A stretch of 64,000 bases of DNA from Chitinophagaceae bacterium 26-R-25 (GTDB lineage: Bacteria > Bacteroidota > Bacteroidia > Chitinophagales > Chitinophagaceae), in contig JARWSJ010000003.1 in NCBI GenBank assembly GCA_029906195.1, forward strand, positions 736,505 to 800,504, given 5' to 3'. A program made the translations under genes and the position numbers. Position 1 is the stretch's first letter, and each line of letters begins with the position of its first letter. Positions 25,318-35,121 of the stretch are shown here, piece by piece. The notes beneath the pieces are model-generated. The model was not told the origin of the DNA. It made no database searches and worked only from the letters and a program-made list of their open reading frames with translations.

Positions 25318-28044
25318 TTATTCTGGCTCAAAGCCCAGCATAAATGTAAATTTAGCAGCGTCTTTCAATTTTCCGCCCGGTTGCATACGGTCAATACCAA
25401 CACCGTAGTCAAATCCTAACAAACCAAACATTGGCAGGAAGAATCTTGCACCAAGACCAACACTTCTTCTCAAACGGAACGGATTATAATCTTTATAATC
25501 GAACCAACCATTCGCTGCTTCAAAGAACGCTAAACCGTAAATAGTGCTGCTTGGGTTCGTGGTAAATGGATAACGAACCTCCGCAGTGTATTTATTGAAG
25601 ATCGTAAAGAATCTGCTCGCCTGGCTCTTGTCAGGGTTCACGCTTGGATCTGAGTTATCATAGATTGGATAACCTCTGTGTGCAATGATATCATAACCAA
25701 GGATACCGAAGTTGTTTGTTAAACCGGCATCACCCAATTGGAAACGCTCAAAAGGAGAGTAGTCCAGGTTTCTGTTGTATTTACCCATGAAGCCGTATTT
25801 AGCTGCCAGTTTCAATACAAACTGGTGGCTCTTATCGGCGCCGCTCGGTTTAGTCAACGGTACATACCATTCGCCGTTAAAGCGCCATTTATGGAACTCA
25901 GGGAGTTCGTACGGATGCGATGATGTTACCAAAGACGGATCTATCAAAGAGTACGGAGGCGTAAACTGGCCACTTAACAAGAAGTTAGAACCGCTTCTTG
26001 GGAAGATTGGCTGGTCAACAGAGTTACGGCTCAATGCTATTTTAAAGCTCACGTTGTGAGATGTAGAGTTATTCAAACCAGGGAACAGGTTTGGATAGTT
26101 TTTCAGCTTGTACTGAGTATAATTCAATGAGTACACCAAAGTGAAAAAGTCATCCGGCCATTTCAATTGTTTACCCAAAGCTATTGACGCACCAAACGTT
26201 CTAAGGTATGAGGTATCGCTCGCTTTACGGCTATATGTACCCGTGCGGTAATCGTACGAGTTCGAGTAGCGGGTGTTGTAGAAACTCACTGTTAATGAGT
26301 TACGCTTTTTACCACCCAGCCAAGGCTCGGTAAATGAGATGTTTTCTGAACGGAAAGCACGTCCGTTACTCTGAATTCTCAAGCTCAATTTTTGGCCATC
26401 ACCTGTAGGTAATGGATCCCAGGCAGACTTATTGAAAATATTCTTAAGCGAGAAGTTGTTAAAGGTAACACCGACCGTACCGGTCAAACCGATACCACCA
26501 CCCCAACCGGCAGAAAGCTCAAGCTGGTCAGCAGATTTTTCTTCCACTGTATAGTTGATATCCACCGTTCCGTCTTCCGGATTCGGTTGAGGATTGATTC
26601 CTATTTTCTCCTGGTTAAAGAAGCCAAGGTTGGCAATTTCACGTTGTGAACGGATCAACGCCTCGCGACTGAATTTGTCGCCCGGAACAGTCCTGATTTC
26701 ACGACGGATAACGTGCTCTTTTGTTTTCTCGTTACCGGAAATACGAATGTTTTTGATGGTAGCTTGCGGCCCTTCACGCATTCTTATTTCGAAGTCGATT
26801 GTGTCGTTGTAAACGGCCGTTTCCACAGGATCTACCTGGAAGAACAGGTAACCATCATCCATGTACAATCCGCTGATATCGCCTCCTTCCGGAGCCATTT
26901 GTTTACCCAGCTTTTTGTTAAGGATGTCAAGGTTATAAACGTCGCCTTTCTTGATGCCCATAATAAGGGTCAAAAGAGAATCAGAATATTTTGTGTTTCC
27001 TTTCCAGGAAATGTTACCGAAATAATATTTGTGTCCTTCACTAACCCTGATGTCTACGTTCAATGTTCCTTTGGAAGTATAATATTGAGTATCCTGCACG
27101 ATACCGGCGTCACGGTAACCTTTGGAGTTGTAGTAATCCAGTATTTTCTCTTTATCCTCTTCGTATTTCTTCTCACTGAATTTCGCAGAACTGAATAATT
27201 TGAATCGGAAGTAAGGATCTATGTATTCTTTAATTTTTGTAGGATAGAGATAGTCGTGCTCTCTTACGAAGCTGTCCAGCGTCATACGTTCGCTGGTACC
27301 ATATGCCTTCATTTCTTTAGGCGGGAACAACGTTAAGTGCGTCATTTCCTTTGTGCCTTTCATCTGGCCTTTCAGTTTGTCGCCGGAGATGTTATGATTG
27401 TCAAAGAAACTGATTTCGTTTACACGTACTTTAGGTCCTTTTGTGATGTTAAATGTGAGCGATTGGGCGTTGGCCATTCCCGCTTCTTTTTTCAGATCTG
27501 TCTTAACCTCGGCACTTCTGTAACCCTTTTCGCTATAGTATTTTTGAATGAGCTCGATCGCAGTACGGATCATGTTTTCCGTGATCACCCTTCCTTTTAC
27601 GAGGCCCGTTTTCTTTTTAAGATCGTCTTCCTCGGTTTTCTTTATACCCTTGAAAAAGAAGTTCGAAAGGGTGGGCCTTTCGGTAATATTAATTTCTATG
27701 GAGAGATTTCTGCCGTCAACTTTCGTAAAATAAATCTTTACGTTGGCAAATAGCTTTTGATTCCAAAGATTCTGGATGGCTTTACTAAAATTATCACCTC
27801 CGGGAATAACAACTTTATCGCCCACGTTCAATGCGGCGATACTTGTAATGATGGAGGCATCGTATTTTTGTGTTCCTGTAACTTTTATATCTGCAATCAC
27901 ATATTCCTTAGGCTGTTTTGCATTGGGAATAGCTTCCAGTTCCGGATCAATCGATGTAGGATGCGTTGTGTCTTGCGAAAAAGCAGTTATCGTAAGTAAA
28001 CAAAAAACCAACAATGACGTAGCTACAGGGATTCTTCTTAACAT
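25318..28044 (-). CDS. bamA: Outer membrane protein assembly factor BamA
   Basis: The 908-residue protein has a signal peptide ending near TAFSQ, then POTRA domains over about residues 50-480 (for example IADIKVTGTQKYDASIITSI and ATIKNIRISGNEKTKEHVIR) and a C-terminal 16-strand barrel. GWGGGIGLTGTVGVTF opens the barrel, and SVGLGARFFLPMFGLLGFDY lies near its end. An aromatic C-terminal phenylalanine is replaced by a GFEPE ending. BamA folds and inserts outer-membrane proteins. It heads the run with the two ompH genes. Confidence 0.96.
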   Translation of the reverse strand: MLRRIPVATSLLVFCLLTITAFSQDTTHPTSIDPELEAIPNAKQPKEYVIADIKVTGTQKYDASIITSIAALNVGDKVVIPGGDNFSKAIQNLWNQKLFANVKIYFTKVDGRNLSIEINITERPTLSNFFFKGIKKTEEDDLKKKTGLVKGRVITENMIRTAIELIQKYYSEKGYRSAEVKTDLKKEAGMANAQSLTFNITKGPKVRVNEISFFDNHNISGDKLKGQMKGTKEMTHLTLFPPKEMKAYGTSERMTLDSFVREHDYLYPTKIKEYIDPYFRFKLFSSAKFSEKKYEEDKEKILDYYNSKGYRDAGIVQDTQYYTSKGTLNVDIRVSEGHKYYFGNISWKGNTKYSDSLLTLIMGIKKGDVYNLDILNKKLGKQMAPEGGDISGLYMDDGYLFFQVDPVETAVYNDTIDFEIRMREGPQATIKNIRISGNEKTKEHVIRREIRTVPGDKFSREALIRSQREIANLGFFNQEKIGINPQPNPEDGTVDINYTVEEKSADQLELSAGWGGGIGLTGTVGVTFNNFSLKNIFNKSAWDPLPTGDGQKLSLRIQSNGRAFRSENISFTEPWLGGKKRNSLTVSFYNTRYSNSYDYRTGTYSRKASDTSYLRTFGASIALGKQLKWPDDFFTLVYSLNYTQYKLKNYPNLFPGLNNSTSHNVSFKIALSRNSVDQPIFPRSGSNFLLSGQFTPPYSLIDPSLVTSSHPYELPEFHKWRFNGEWYVPLTKPSGADKSHQFVLKLAAKYGFMGKYNRNLDYSPFERFQLGDAGLTNNFGILGYDIIAHRGYPIYDNSDPSVNPDKSQASRFFTIFNKYTAEVRYPFTTNPSSTIYGLAFFEAANGWFDYKDYNPFRLRRSVGLGARFFLPMFGLLGFDYGVGIDRMQPGGKLKDAAKFTFMLGFEPE

Positions 28045-28157
28045 CTGGTTGTTTTAAAAAAAAGCAAATTAAAGGGATTTGTCGTAAGCATTTGTTAAAT
28101 AGATAGGAAATTAGGCTAAAACGCGATACTTTCTTATCCGGCTAATACGAAAAATTG

Positions 28158-28937
28158 TTAACGACTAACTAATTGGTCGGCATCTCCGTTGTCCTCTTCT
28201 ATCTGGGCGCTTGTCTTCCCAAATCGTCTTTCACGATTTTGGAAATCGATTATAGCCTCGTACAGATTTTCTTTGGAGAAGTCCGGCCAGCGAACCGGTG
28301 TGAAATAAAGTTCAGCATATGCCAGCTGATATAATAAAAAGTTACTGATCCTGTATTCTCCACTTGTGCGAATCATTAATTCCGGATCAGGAAAATTGCT
28401 TGTGCACAAGTATTGTTGTAAAGTGTCCTGCGTAATTGATTGTGGGTCAACCTTGCCCTTCTTTACATCTATAGCAATATTTTTAACGGCGTTCACCATT
28501 TCCCATCTGCTGCTATAACTCAACGCCATTACAAGGTTAAGCCCTGTATTTTTTGAGGTAAGAGACAACGCTTCATTAAGCTCATTTTGTGCGTAAGCCG
28601 GCAACATTTCCATATTACCGATTACATGAAGCCTGATGTTATTTTTATTAAGAGTATCTACTTCCTTGCGAATTGTTTCCACGAGCAGTTCCATCAGACC
28701 CGTAACCTCCTGTTCCGGTCTGTCCCAGTTTTCAGTAGAAAAAGCATACAAAGTGAGATAACCAATGCCCAGTTCGGCACAACCTTCCACGATTGTGCGC
28801 ACGCTCTCCACGCCATGAAAATGGCCATAGAGGCGGTCCTGGCCTTTTTCTTTGGCCCATCTGCCGTTGCCATCCATAATTATAGCTATGTGGCTCGGTA
28901 ATTTTTGACTGTTTATGCTCTCTTTGAGCGATTCCAT
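28158..28937 (-). CDS. uppS: Isoprenyl transferase (undecaprenyl diphosphate synthase)
   Basis: HIAIIMDGNGRWAKEKG places the catalytic Asp at residue 22. LYAFSTENWDRPEQEV and the C-terminal DLMIRTSGE-like segment (PELMIRTSGEYRISNFLLYQ) complete the cis-prenyltransferase signature. Length 259. It makes the C55 lipid carrier for peptidoglycan and surface glycans. It lies 113 bp upstream of bamA on the same strand, an arrangement conserved in the phylum, so envelope lipid carrier and barrel assembly are probably co-expressed. Confidence 0.95.
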   Translation of the reverse strand: MESLKESINSQKLPSHIAIIMDGNGRWAKEKGQDRLYGHFHGVESVRTIVEGCAELGIGYLTLYAFSTENWDRPEQEVTGLMELLVETIRKEVDTLNKNNIRLHVIGNMEMLPAYAQNELNEALSLTSKNTGLNLVMALSYSSRWEMVNAVKNIAIDVKKGKVDPQSITQDTLQQYLCTSNFPDPELMIRTSGEYRISNFLLYQLAYAELYFTPVRWPDFSKENLYEAIIDFQNRERRFGKTSAQIEEDNGDADQLVSR

Positions 28938-29039
28938 AAACCGGATTTTAGAAGGGAGCGAAGTTACAAAAATTCGTTATGTAAATATTTAAATCTGGAA
29001 ATATGCGTGGAGGTGGTTATAATCCAGTGAAATCAACTG

Positions 29040-29176
29040 GTAATTAACAATTAATAATTAATAATTAATAAGTTGGCAAGCCTATTTAAGACAGATTCTT
29101 CGCCGTTCAAAAAAAATGGGCCACATCCAGTAAAGAATGCAGCCCTATTAATTATTAATTGTTAATTATTAATTAT
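29040..29176. repeat. Inverted-repeat element 11 (AATTAAT word) with conserved core
   Basis: The left arm (29040-29071) is TAATTAACAATTAATAATTA and on. The right arm (29145-29176) is ATTAATTATTAATTGTTAAT and on, and it supplies the TAA stop of the DUF6089 gene. Its core (29109-29148), read on the minus strand, matches the core of element 9. Confidence 0.88.
29109..29146 (-). terminator. Terminator hairpin inside element 11
   Basis: On the minus strand GGGC-TG-CAT, loop, ATG-TG-GCCC is followed by ATTTTTTTT. It lies 27 bp after the DUF6089 stop. The mismatch column is U-G/G-U, compatible with a maintained stem. Confidence 0.78.
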
Positions 29177-30024
29177 TTAGCCGACGGGCACCTGTAAGAT
29201 GTAAGATTGAAAGATGCAGTGATCATTGCTGTTACGTACTGATCTTTCTGGTTTTGATAACCACGCTGGCGTCCTTTGATGCCAATCGGGTCGCCGGTTT
29301 CATAGCTTCTGTCCTGCAGTTGATACCAAACAGTTGGAGTGCCATCAGGCAGGGTTTGAGCAAATGCATCGGGAGCATATGTTTTACTCACGTCATCAAG
29401 ATAATCTGTAGTAGTAAAACGATACAGTATTTCGAAACCAAGGTTTATTTTTTCGGTAAGGCTGTACTTTATACCTACGCCAATTGGTAAACACATTGCC
29501 ATTGTGCTGTACTGTTTTCTATCAGGGTAATCTGGCGAGCCCTGGCCTTCGGTGCCCAGCGGACGCAGGAAATATTTTTGACCTTTCAAATAAGTATACG
29601 GGTCGTAGTTAAATGCCCCCACACCTATTGTAACATATGGTGTGAACGCAAACATCGGATCACCGGGAACATACTTGAAGAAATTGAAATCGCCCTGAAC
29701 AGCTAGCTCCCAAATATTGGAATTGAAGCTGAGGTTTCTTCGCTGCTGGTATTCGTTGTCTTTGTTGTAAACATCGGAATAGCCAACCTGGGCGTAAGTA
29801 GCTCCTACGCGGAGGGCGATGTAATTGCCGAATTGTTTGCGGAAAAATGCAGTGACTGCAGGCTTGGGCCGATTGATTCTGGCGCGGGTATTCAGATCTC
29901 CGAAATAATGTGCTGCGCCGATGCCGATACCAAATTCTCCTTCGTGTACAATGCTTTCATATTGGGCCTGGGTTGTTTGCATTAACAGTAATAGGCTCAC
30001 CGTGAATAGACTAAATAGTTTCAT
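29173..30024 (-). CDS. DUF6089-type outer membrane beta-barrel protein
   Basis: A signal peptide (MKLFSLFTVSLLLLMQTTQA) precedes a barrel-like sequence: EGEFGIGIGAAHYFGDLNTR, VTAFFRKQFGNYIALRVGAT, and TVWYQ-type strands, ending in YVTAMITASFNLTSYRCP. Genes of this type sit beside uppS and bamA in many Bacteroidota and carry the DUF6089 label; function is not known. The 283-residue length and alternating hydrophobic pattern fit a barrel of about eight strands. A -7-like TAGTTTTG (minus strand, plus-strand position 30143-30150) lies about 120 bp upstream. Confidence 0.8.
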   Translation of the reverse strand: MKLFSLFTVSLLLLMQTTQAQYESIVHEGEFGIGIGAAHYFGDLNTRARINRPKPAVTAFFRKQFGNYIALRVGATYAQVGYSDVYNKDNEYQQRRNLSFNSNIWELAVQGDFNFFKYVPGDPMFAFTPYVTIGVGAFNYDPYTYLKGQKYFLRPLGTEGQGSPDYPDRKQYSTMAMCLPIGVGIKYSLTEKINLGFEILYRFTTTDYLDDVSKTYAPDAFAQTLPDGTPTVWYQLQDRSYETGDPIGIKGRQRGYQNQKDQYVTAMITASFNLTSYRCPSAK

Positions 30025-30142
30025 AAATGCAATTAATTAGTTTGTCTTTCTGTCGTTTAAAACACAGGTAAAAAATAATGGTGATCCTAGGTAATTGGAT
30101 AATGGGAGTTGGCTATTGGACTGTATATACTTTAAAGGCGCA

Positions 30143-30150
30143 CAAAACTA
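30143..30150 (-). promoter_or_regulatory. Candidate -7 box for the DUF6089 gene
   Basis: TAGTTTTG on the minus strand fits TAnnTTTG. No TTTG is found at the expected distance, so support is weak. Confidence 0.3.
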
Positions 30151-30304
30151 ATGTTGAATTCCAATTTATGCAGTAATAAACAAAAAAATTTCTGCATTTT
30201 AAATACGCCGGACTTTAACAACGAAATTCGTTCCACATAATTGTGCTAAAAATGTGAAATGTAACACATTTTTAATGTTCGTATACGTTAAAGGATTTAA
30301 GTGC

Positions 30305-31183
30305 TCAATTTCTTCGGTCCAGGCCCCACGACAATTTGCTGCGCAATGTTTGCAAGAAATTGTTTTCATTCAACCGTACGAGACTTACTGTAAAGGATTC
30401 TTTTCTTATGGCGAGCTGTACACTTTTTTCAACAACTTCTTTTCTGGAGTCTAATGTACAAATAAAATCGTCTGTTCTGCCTTCTACCTCGAAAGAAATT
30501 ATATTGTTGTCAGGGACCACGATTGGGCGCACATTCAGGTTATGCGGAGCCACCGGGGTGATCACAAAACTGCTGGAATCCGGAAAAACGATGGGGCCCG
30601 CACAGCTTAACGAATAGCCCGTAGAGCCGGTGGGGGTGGAGACGATGAGGCCATCTGCCCAATAAGTATTTAAAAATTCACCATTCATGTAGGTGTGAAT
30701 TTTTATCATGGAAGAAGAGTCTCTTTTCTGAATCGCAAATTCATTTAACGCATAGGGTGTATCGCCAAAAAGGGGAATATTTGCATCAAGGTGTATTAGT
30801 GATCTTTTGTCGACTACGAACGTGCGGTGAACCAGCGAAGCAACAGCATTCTCCAACTCGTTTTTACCAATGCTCGCAAGAAAACCCAGCCGGCCAAAGT
30901 TTATACCAAGTATCGGAATGTTTTGATCACGAACCAATGTAACGGTATCCAGCATGGTGCCATCGCCACCGAGGCTTATCACAAACTCAATGGAGTTATC
31001 GAGATCTGAATAAGAATTGAAAGTAGTGATGTTGTTACTTAGATGAACGGTGCTGATGATCTGCTCAAAAAATGGCTGATAGATGATTGGCTCGATATTG
31101 TAACGAGTCAGTTCATTGAAAAAGCTCTGTACCTCATCCCTGAATTGAAAATCTAAAACCCTGCTATAAATGGCAACTTTCAT
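30305..31183 (-). CDS. nadK: NAD kinase
   Basis: FVISLGGDGTMLDTV has the GGDG phosphate-donor motif and ADGLIVSTPTGSTGYSLSCA the NE/D-type substrate loop of NAD kinases. I start at the ATG at 31183 (MKVAIYSRVLDFQ), which matches the family N-terminus; a longer in-frame form adds 20 residues without support. Length 292. It phosphorylates NAD to NADP. It lies in a long minus-strand run, just downstream of the small POTRA/barrel gene. Confidence 0.95.
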   Translation of the reverse strand: MKVAIYSRVLDFQFRDEVQSFFNELTRYNIEPIIYQPFFEQIISTVHLSNNITTFNSYSDLDNSIEFVISLGGDGTMLDTVTLVRDQNIPILGINFGRLGFLASIGKNELENAVASLVHRTFVVDKRSLIHLDANIPLFGDTPYALNEFAIQKRDSSSMIKIHTYMNGEFLNTYWADGLIVSTPTGSTGYSLSCAGPIVFPDSSSFVITPVAPHNLNVRPIVVPDNNIISFEVEGRTDDFICTLDSRKEVVEKSVQLAIRKESFTVSLVRLNENNFLQTLRSKLSWGLDRRN

Positions 31184-31253
31184 AATGGTGTTGTAATTGT
31201 GAATGGTGCGTCGGTTCCCCTCAAAACTAATGCAAAAGCGCAAAAGTCAAATT

Positions 31254-32729
31254 TTAAAAATCATTCCTCAGGTGAAAAAAGAATCCTTTTTCTCCCAGTT
31301 GATTAAAGCTGCATTCAAATCTGAAAACGAGGTCATAAAAGGTAACCACATCCATGCCCACGCCATAGGTGTAAAGAAAACTGTTTTGCAAAGAATTATA
31401 AACAGGAGGTTTTGAGTAGGAGTAACCCAAATCTGTATATGCTTTTACAAAAACCTGCAAAGGAATTCTCGATGTGGAAAGTGGAAGAAAGTTTTGGAAA
31501 CTGGTGTTTATTATTTCTCTTTTAATCGTGTTGAAAGCCGCAACACCCGCAACTCCATCAACTACATATTTTTCCAAACCACGAAAAGAAAAATCTCCGT
31601 AACCAATTAATCTTTGATTGTAATAAGGCTGATCAAACGGAAGCTTGACGGTACCATTTACCTGGCCAACATAGAAAAGTTTCCAGCCAAGCGGCCATGC
31701 CTGTGTGTACTTGGCGGCAAGCTGCCACAGGTTCATATCCTGGGAGAAACCTCGTTTTAGAAAGTTGATCTCCGCCGCTTTTCCTATTCGTGGATAGGGC
31801 ATGTAGTCTATATTTTGATAGCGCCAGCCGTAGACGAACTCAGGATAAGACATGCTTGTAGAACCGTTCGGAAAATATTTGGGGTTGTGCTCCAGCACTG
31901 AGTTGTCAATTTTATTAACGGTATAGCCTAATCGAAAAATATGCCGTGTGTAAATAGCAGGGCGATAATAATAACTTAACGTAACGTTGAACAGCTCGTT
32001 GATATACTTGTTTGCATTGTCAACAGAATCTACGTTGAGGAAAAACTGTTTGTTATCGACTGTACTTACATTCAATTCTTTTACCGCCGAATAGGAGGCG
32101 CTTGCCCCAAAGCCATGTTTTAAGCTGTTATCTGCGTAGGGTTGATCGTAAGAAACCGAGTACTGATGTGTATACCCGGTTATGAACATTAGCTTTAGCT
32201 TATCGTTTCTGCCGGTAAAATTATCGTAGTAGAATTTTACGCCATAGTTGAGCCTGTCAAGCTTGTAGCCCTTGTCTGCCCATGCAGAAAAGTTTCTGTC
32301 AACAGGCTTTACATAGGGAAGAGGAATAATATACCATCGCTCTTTAACGTCAATTTGAATATCAGTTATGTAGCCACGAAATTGCTTTAGGTAAATGTTT
32401 ACTTCGTGAAAAAGTTGTGTGTTGATCAGTTGCTGACGGCCGGTTACAAACTTTTGTGTAAGGTCCTGAAGGGAAAGCGTATCACCTTTTTTAAAAGGAA
32501 GTTCCCGTTCGATAATATAGGCTCTTGTTTTTTTATTGCCGGTGATATAAAAGTCGCCAACAATTAATTTGTGATCATTTACCGTGGAATCAATATGAAC
32601 GGCAGAAGGAAGGCTGTCTGTGGATAAGAAAGATTTGTAAACATTCTCTAACGAAAACATACTCCTGGCAAACACGATGCCCGGAACAAAAAAGAATAGT
32701 ACGACAACCAAGTAATTTTTTCTGCCCAT
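31254..32729 (-). CDS. BamA/TamA-like outer membrane protein with one visible POTRA domain
   Basis: A signal peptide (MGRKNYLVVVLFFFVPGIVF) is followed by a single POTRA-like domain (FYITGNKKTRAYIIERELPF, LINTQLFHEVNIYLKQF) and a barrel of about 350 residues with GDFSFRGLEKYVV near its end and a terminal phenylalanine (FHLRNDF), as expected for a BAM substrate. I prefer the ATG at 32729 to the GTG nine bases upstream. Omp85 members this short occur in Bacteroidota; their cargo is unknown. It lies between a CBS protein and NAD kinase on one strand. Confidence 0.85.
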   Translation of the reverse strand: MGRKNYLVVVLFFFVPGIVFARSMFSLENVYKSFLSTDSLPSAVHIDSTVNDHKLIVGDFYITGNKKTRAYIIERELPFKKGDTLSLQDLTQKFVTGRQQLINTQLFHEVNIYLKQFRGYITDIQIDVKERWYIIPLPYVKPVDRNFSAWADKGYKLDRLNYGVKFYYDNFTGRNDKLKLMFITGYTHQYSVSYDQPYADNSLKHGFGASASYSAVKELNVSTVDNKQFFLNVDSVDNANKYINELFNVTLSYYYRPAIYTRHIFRLGYTVNKIDNSVLEHNPKYFPNGSTSMSYPEFVYGWRYQNIDYMPYPRIGKAAEINFLKRGFSQDMNLWQLAAKYTQAWPLGWKLFYVGQVNGTVKLPFDQPYYNQRLIGYGDFSFRGLEKYVVDGVAGVAAFNTIKREIINTSFQNFLPLSTSRIPLQVFVKAYTDLGYSYSKPPVYNSLQNSFLYTYGVGMDVVTFYDLVFRFECSFNQLGEKGFFFHLRNDF

Positions 32730-32798
32730 TATCAACACATTTCTAAGTAGAAAACAAACAAGTTTTCTCTACTCATCAAAACTGAAATATTTATTTGT

Positions 32799-33458
32799 CT
32801 AAATATTCAAATAATTCATCAGGTGGTCGTAATTGTTCTTAAGCTCGTTTTCGTAGAGTTCTTCGCCAAAATAATATCGTACAACATACTCATAGCGCTG
32901 GAAGGTTGCTATGATGTCGGAAATTTCCAGTTTGTTGATCTTAACGGTTACTACGAACAATGAATTAGTTGAATCGTAGTAAGTATTCATTTGAGTGATT
33001 TGCGCATCATTTGTTTCCACCAGTTTGCTGATTTCGGAAAATGAAAAATTCTGTTTTTCCATTTCCAGCACAATTAGTCCGCCGGGGTCGTTAACGCCGG
33101 TCATGTGGGCAAATTCTTTCAAAAGGTCATAGGCGTTGATAGCGCCTACCCATGTAAGGTCTTGTTCTATTACGGGAATAACGCACAGGTTATATTCGGT
33201 TGAAAGCTTAACTGCTTCAAAGAAATATTTATTATCCTGCACTGCTAACTTGACGAAAGATGCTTGCAGCTGGATAATAGTTGCGTTGGTATCTGTATTA
33301 AGCAATTCTTCTTCGTCGATAAGACCCACGAATTTATCCTCGGCTATTACAGGTAATTGGGATAAATGATAATCCGACATTAACTGTAAAGCTTTGTCCA
33401 CGCTATCGGTTGGTGCCAATACGGGAATCGAAGTTGATATGAGTTCTCTATTTAACAA
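32799..33458 (-). CDS. CBS domain protein with C-terminal ACT-like region
   Basis: Two CBS motifs occupy about residues 5-120 (IPVLAPTDSVDKALQLMSDY, then LSTEYNLCVIPVIEQDLTWV). The last 80 residues resemble an ACT-like domain (VVTVKINKLEISDIIATFQR), an AcuB-like arrangement. CBS pairs usually sense adenine nucleotides. The frame has no ATG at its start; TTG at 33458 giving LNRELIS is the best choice, as a stop lies just upstream. The 24-bp gap to the hydrolase gene suggests an operon. Confidence 0.85.
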   Translation of the reverse strand: MLNRELISTSIPVLAPTDSVDKALQLMSDYHLSQLPVIAEDKFVGLIDEEELLNTDTNATIIQLQASFVKLAVQDNKYFFEAVKLSTEYNLCVIPVIEQDLTWVGAINAYDLLKEFAHMTGVNDPGGLIVLEMEKQNFSFSEISKLVETNDAQITQMNTYYDSTNSLFVVTVKINKLEISDIIATFQRYEYVVRYYFGEELYENELKNNYDHLMNYLNI

Positions 33459-33482
33459 ATTGCTTGTTTATAAGTATATACG

Positions 33483-34259
33483 TTAAGCGACGGTGGCCGG
33501 TTCGTTAAGTTTCTTTAAAAATTTGTGAAGGATCACGTTGAATTCTTCGGGAACCTCCATCATCGGCGCATGGCCACATTTATCAATGAAATGCAGTTCA
33601 CTGTTTGGAATAAGTCTGTTGAATTCGCGTCCTACAAAAGGCGGCGTAATTGTGTCATTATTACCCCAAATCAACAATGTGGGTTGTTTAATCTGGCTTA
33701 TTTCTTCGCCAAGGTTATTGCGGATGGCACTTTTTGCCAATGCAATGATCTTTATGACTTTAAGGCGCACATTTACAATGTCATATACTTCGTCCACCAG
33801 TTCTTTTGTCGCCATTTTAGGGTCAAAAAAGGTAAGTTCGGTTTTTTTGCGGATATATTCATAGTCTCCACGTTTAGGATAGGTGTCACCCATTCCATTT
33901 TCAAATAAACCTGAACTTCCGGTAAGAATAAGCGACTTTATTCTTTCTGGGTGCTTCAATATATGTACCAAGGCCACATGACCGCCCAAAGAATTTCCAA
34001 GAAGGTTAATATTCTGATAGTTCCGGGTTTCGATAAACTTATGCACGTATTTTTCCAAACCGCTTACGGAAGTATGCAAAATGTCGAGGTCAAATAGGGG
34101 TAACATGGGAACCACCACTTTGTAGTGGTGCTTAAAATATTCAATCAAATCCATGAAGTTGCTTAGGGCTCCAAATAATCCATGTAACAGTACTAGAGGT
34201 TCTCCTTCACCTTCTTCAATAAATCTGAATTTATCCTGATGTTTGATTTCGTAATTCAT
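33483..34259 (-). CDS. Alpha/beta hydrolase
   Basis: LVLLHGLFGALSNF is the oxyanion-hole region, LLGNSLGGHVALVH has the nucleophile elbow (Gly-Asn-Ser-Leu-Gly), LLIWGNNDTITP carries the acid and DKCGHAPMMEVP the catalytic His. The triad is complete. I chose the ATG at 34259 over the GTG 18 bases upstream. Substrate unknown; esterase or C-C hydrolase activity are both possible. It is the first gene of a likely operon with the CBS, POTRA/barrel and NAD kinase genes. Confidence 0.9.
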   Translation of the reverse strand: MNYEIKHQDKFRFIEEGEGEPLVLLHGLFGALSNFMDLIEYFKHHYKVVVPMLPLFDLDILHTSVSGLEKYVHKFIETRNYQNINLLGNSLGGHVALVHILKHPERIKSLILTGSSGLFENGMGDTYPKRGDYEYIRKKTELTFFDPKMATKELVDEVYDIVNVRLKVIKIIALAKSAIRNNLGEEISQIKQPTLLIWGNNDTITPPFVGREFNRLIPNSELHFIDKCGHAPMMEVPEEFNVILHKFLKKLNEPATVA

Positions 34260-34468
34260 CTGTTCTGTAAATATCACTTATTCAATTAAGCGCTAAAATA
34301 GTTGTTTTGCGCCAAAAAAAGCCTGGCTTTAGAAATACAAAGCTAAAACATTGAACGGTAAGCTACTGTTAAGTGTATTGACGAGGTTTTTCTGTAATTA
34401 AAAATAATACAATAGAGAGTAATTTTAAAATATCGTTAAGATTTTTATTTCCGTCATACCTTAAAAAA

Positions 34469-35011
34469 TTACTGCCTTGCGCTTTTTGATGCAACATTAT
34501 CGAAAAAGCTTTCAAGCTGGGCAAACATATCTTTGAACCATGGCAACACTTTTCCAATGCCGTTGATGGCGGCAGGGCCGAATGGCTCAATGAAACCATA
34601 GAAATGTGATTGCTCCACTGTATTGTCACTGATTATATGCACCTTTTGTATATAAAAAAGAACAACACTAAAAACAATCGTATATATAACTGCGTATAAA
34701 ACGATGCCGGCGAGTTTGTTGGCCCAGCCTAACGCCACTACTTCCATGGTCTTGGTAATAAGTGAGGCCAGTAGGCGAATGACCAGCATGACTGCAATAA
34801 AAACGATGATAAAAGAAATGAAAGGCAACCAGCGGACGGAAATATTGGTGCTATCTTTTAAATAGCCGGCGGTAACGGCTGATAATTTCATAGCAGCCAC
34901 CAAACCAATAATTAATCCAACCACGGACAGAATGGCGACTACAAAACCATTTCGCCAGCCTTTGTAAAGTGCGAGCAGGAGGATGATTATAAAAAGGACA
35001 TCGATGATCAT
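34469..35011 (-). CDS. CvpA family membrane protein
   Basis: The 180-residue protein has four membrane segments: DVLFIIILLLALYKGWRNGF, VVAILSVVGLIIGLVAAMKL, a third around LPFISFIIVFIAVMLVIRLL and a fourth around GIVLYAVIYTIVFSVVLFYI. The RNGF after the first span is a CvpA hallmark. CvpA is needed for colicin V release in E. coli and affects envelope stress; its direct activity is not known. The gene is bracketed by repeat elements. Confidence 0.9.
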   Translation of the reverse strand: MIIDVLFIIILLLALYKGWRNGFVVAILSVVGLIIGLVAAMKLSAVTAGYLKDSTNISVRWLPFISFIIVFIAVMLVIRLLASLITKTMEVVALGWANKLAGIVLYAVIYTIVFSVVLFYIQKVHIISDNTVEQSHFYGFIEPFGPAAINGIGKVLPWFKDMFAQLESFFDNVASKSARQ

Positions 35012-35012
35012 A

Positions 35013-35121
35013 GAATAATAATTGAATAACTGAATGACTGAATAACTGAGTGTTTGGCAGTCGTAAAGCCAAATCGAGAATAAGACATTCAGTTATTCAG
35101 TTAATCAGTTATTCAGCTATT
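35013..35121. repeat. Inverted-repeat element 12 (TAACTGAA word)
   Basis: The left arm (35013-35051) is TTGAATAACTGAATGACTGA, ATAACTGAG and on, starting by the cvpA-like start codon. The right arm (35086-35120) is CATTCAGTTATTCAGTTAAT and on, ending at the YqeY stop. The spacer, about 35 nt, has TTTGGC/GCCAAA. Confidence 0.86.

Noticed and set aside
31184..31243. A NAD kinase form with 20 extra N-terminal residues
   Set aside because: The family begins close to MKVAIYSR; the extra residues are unlike any NAD kinase start.
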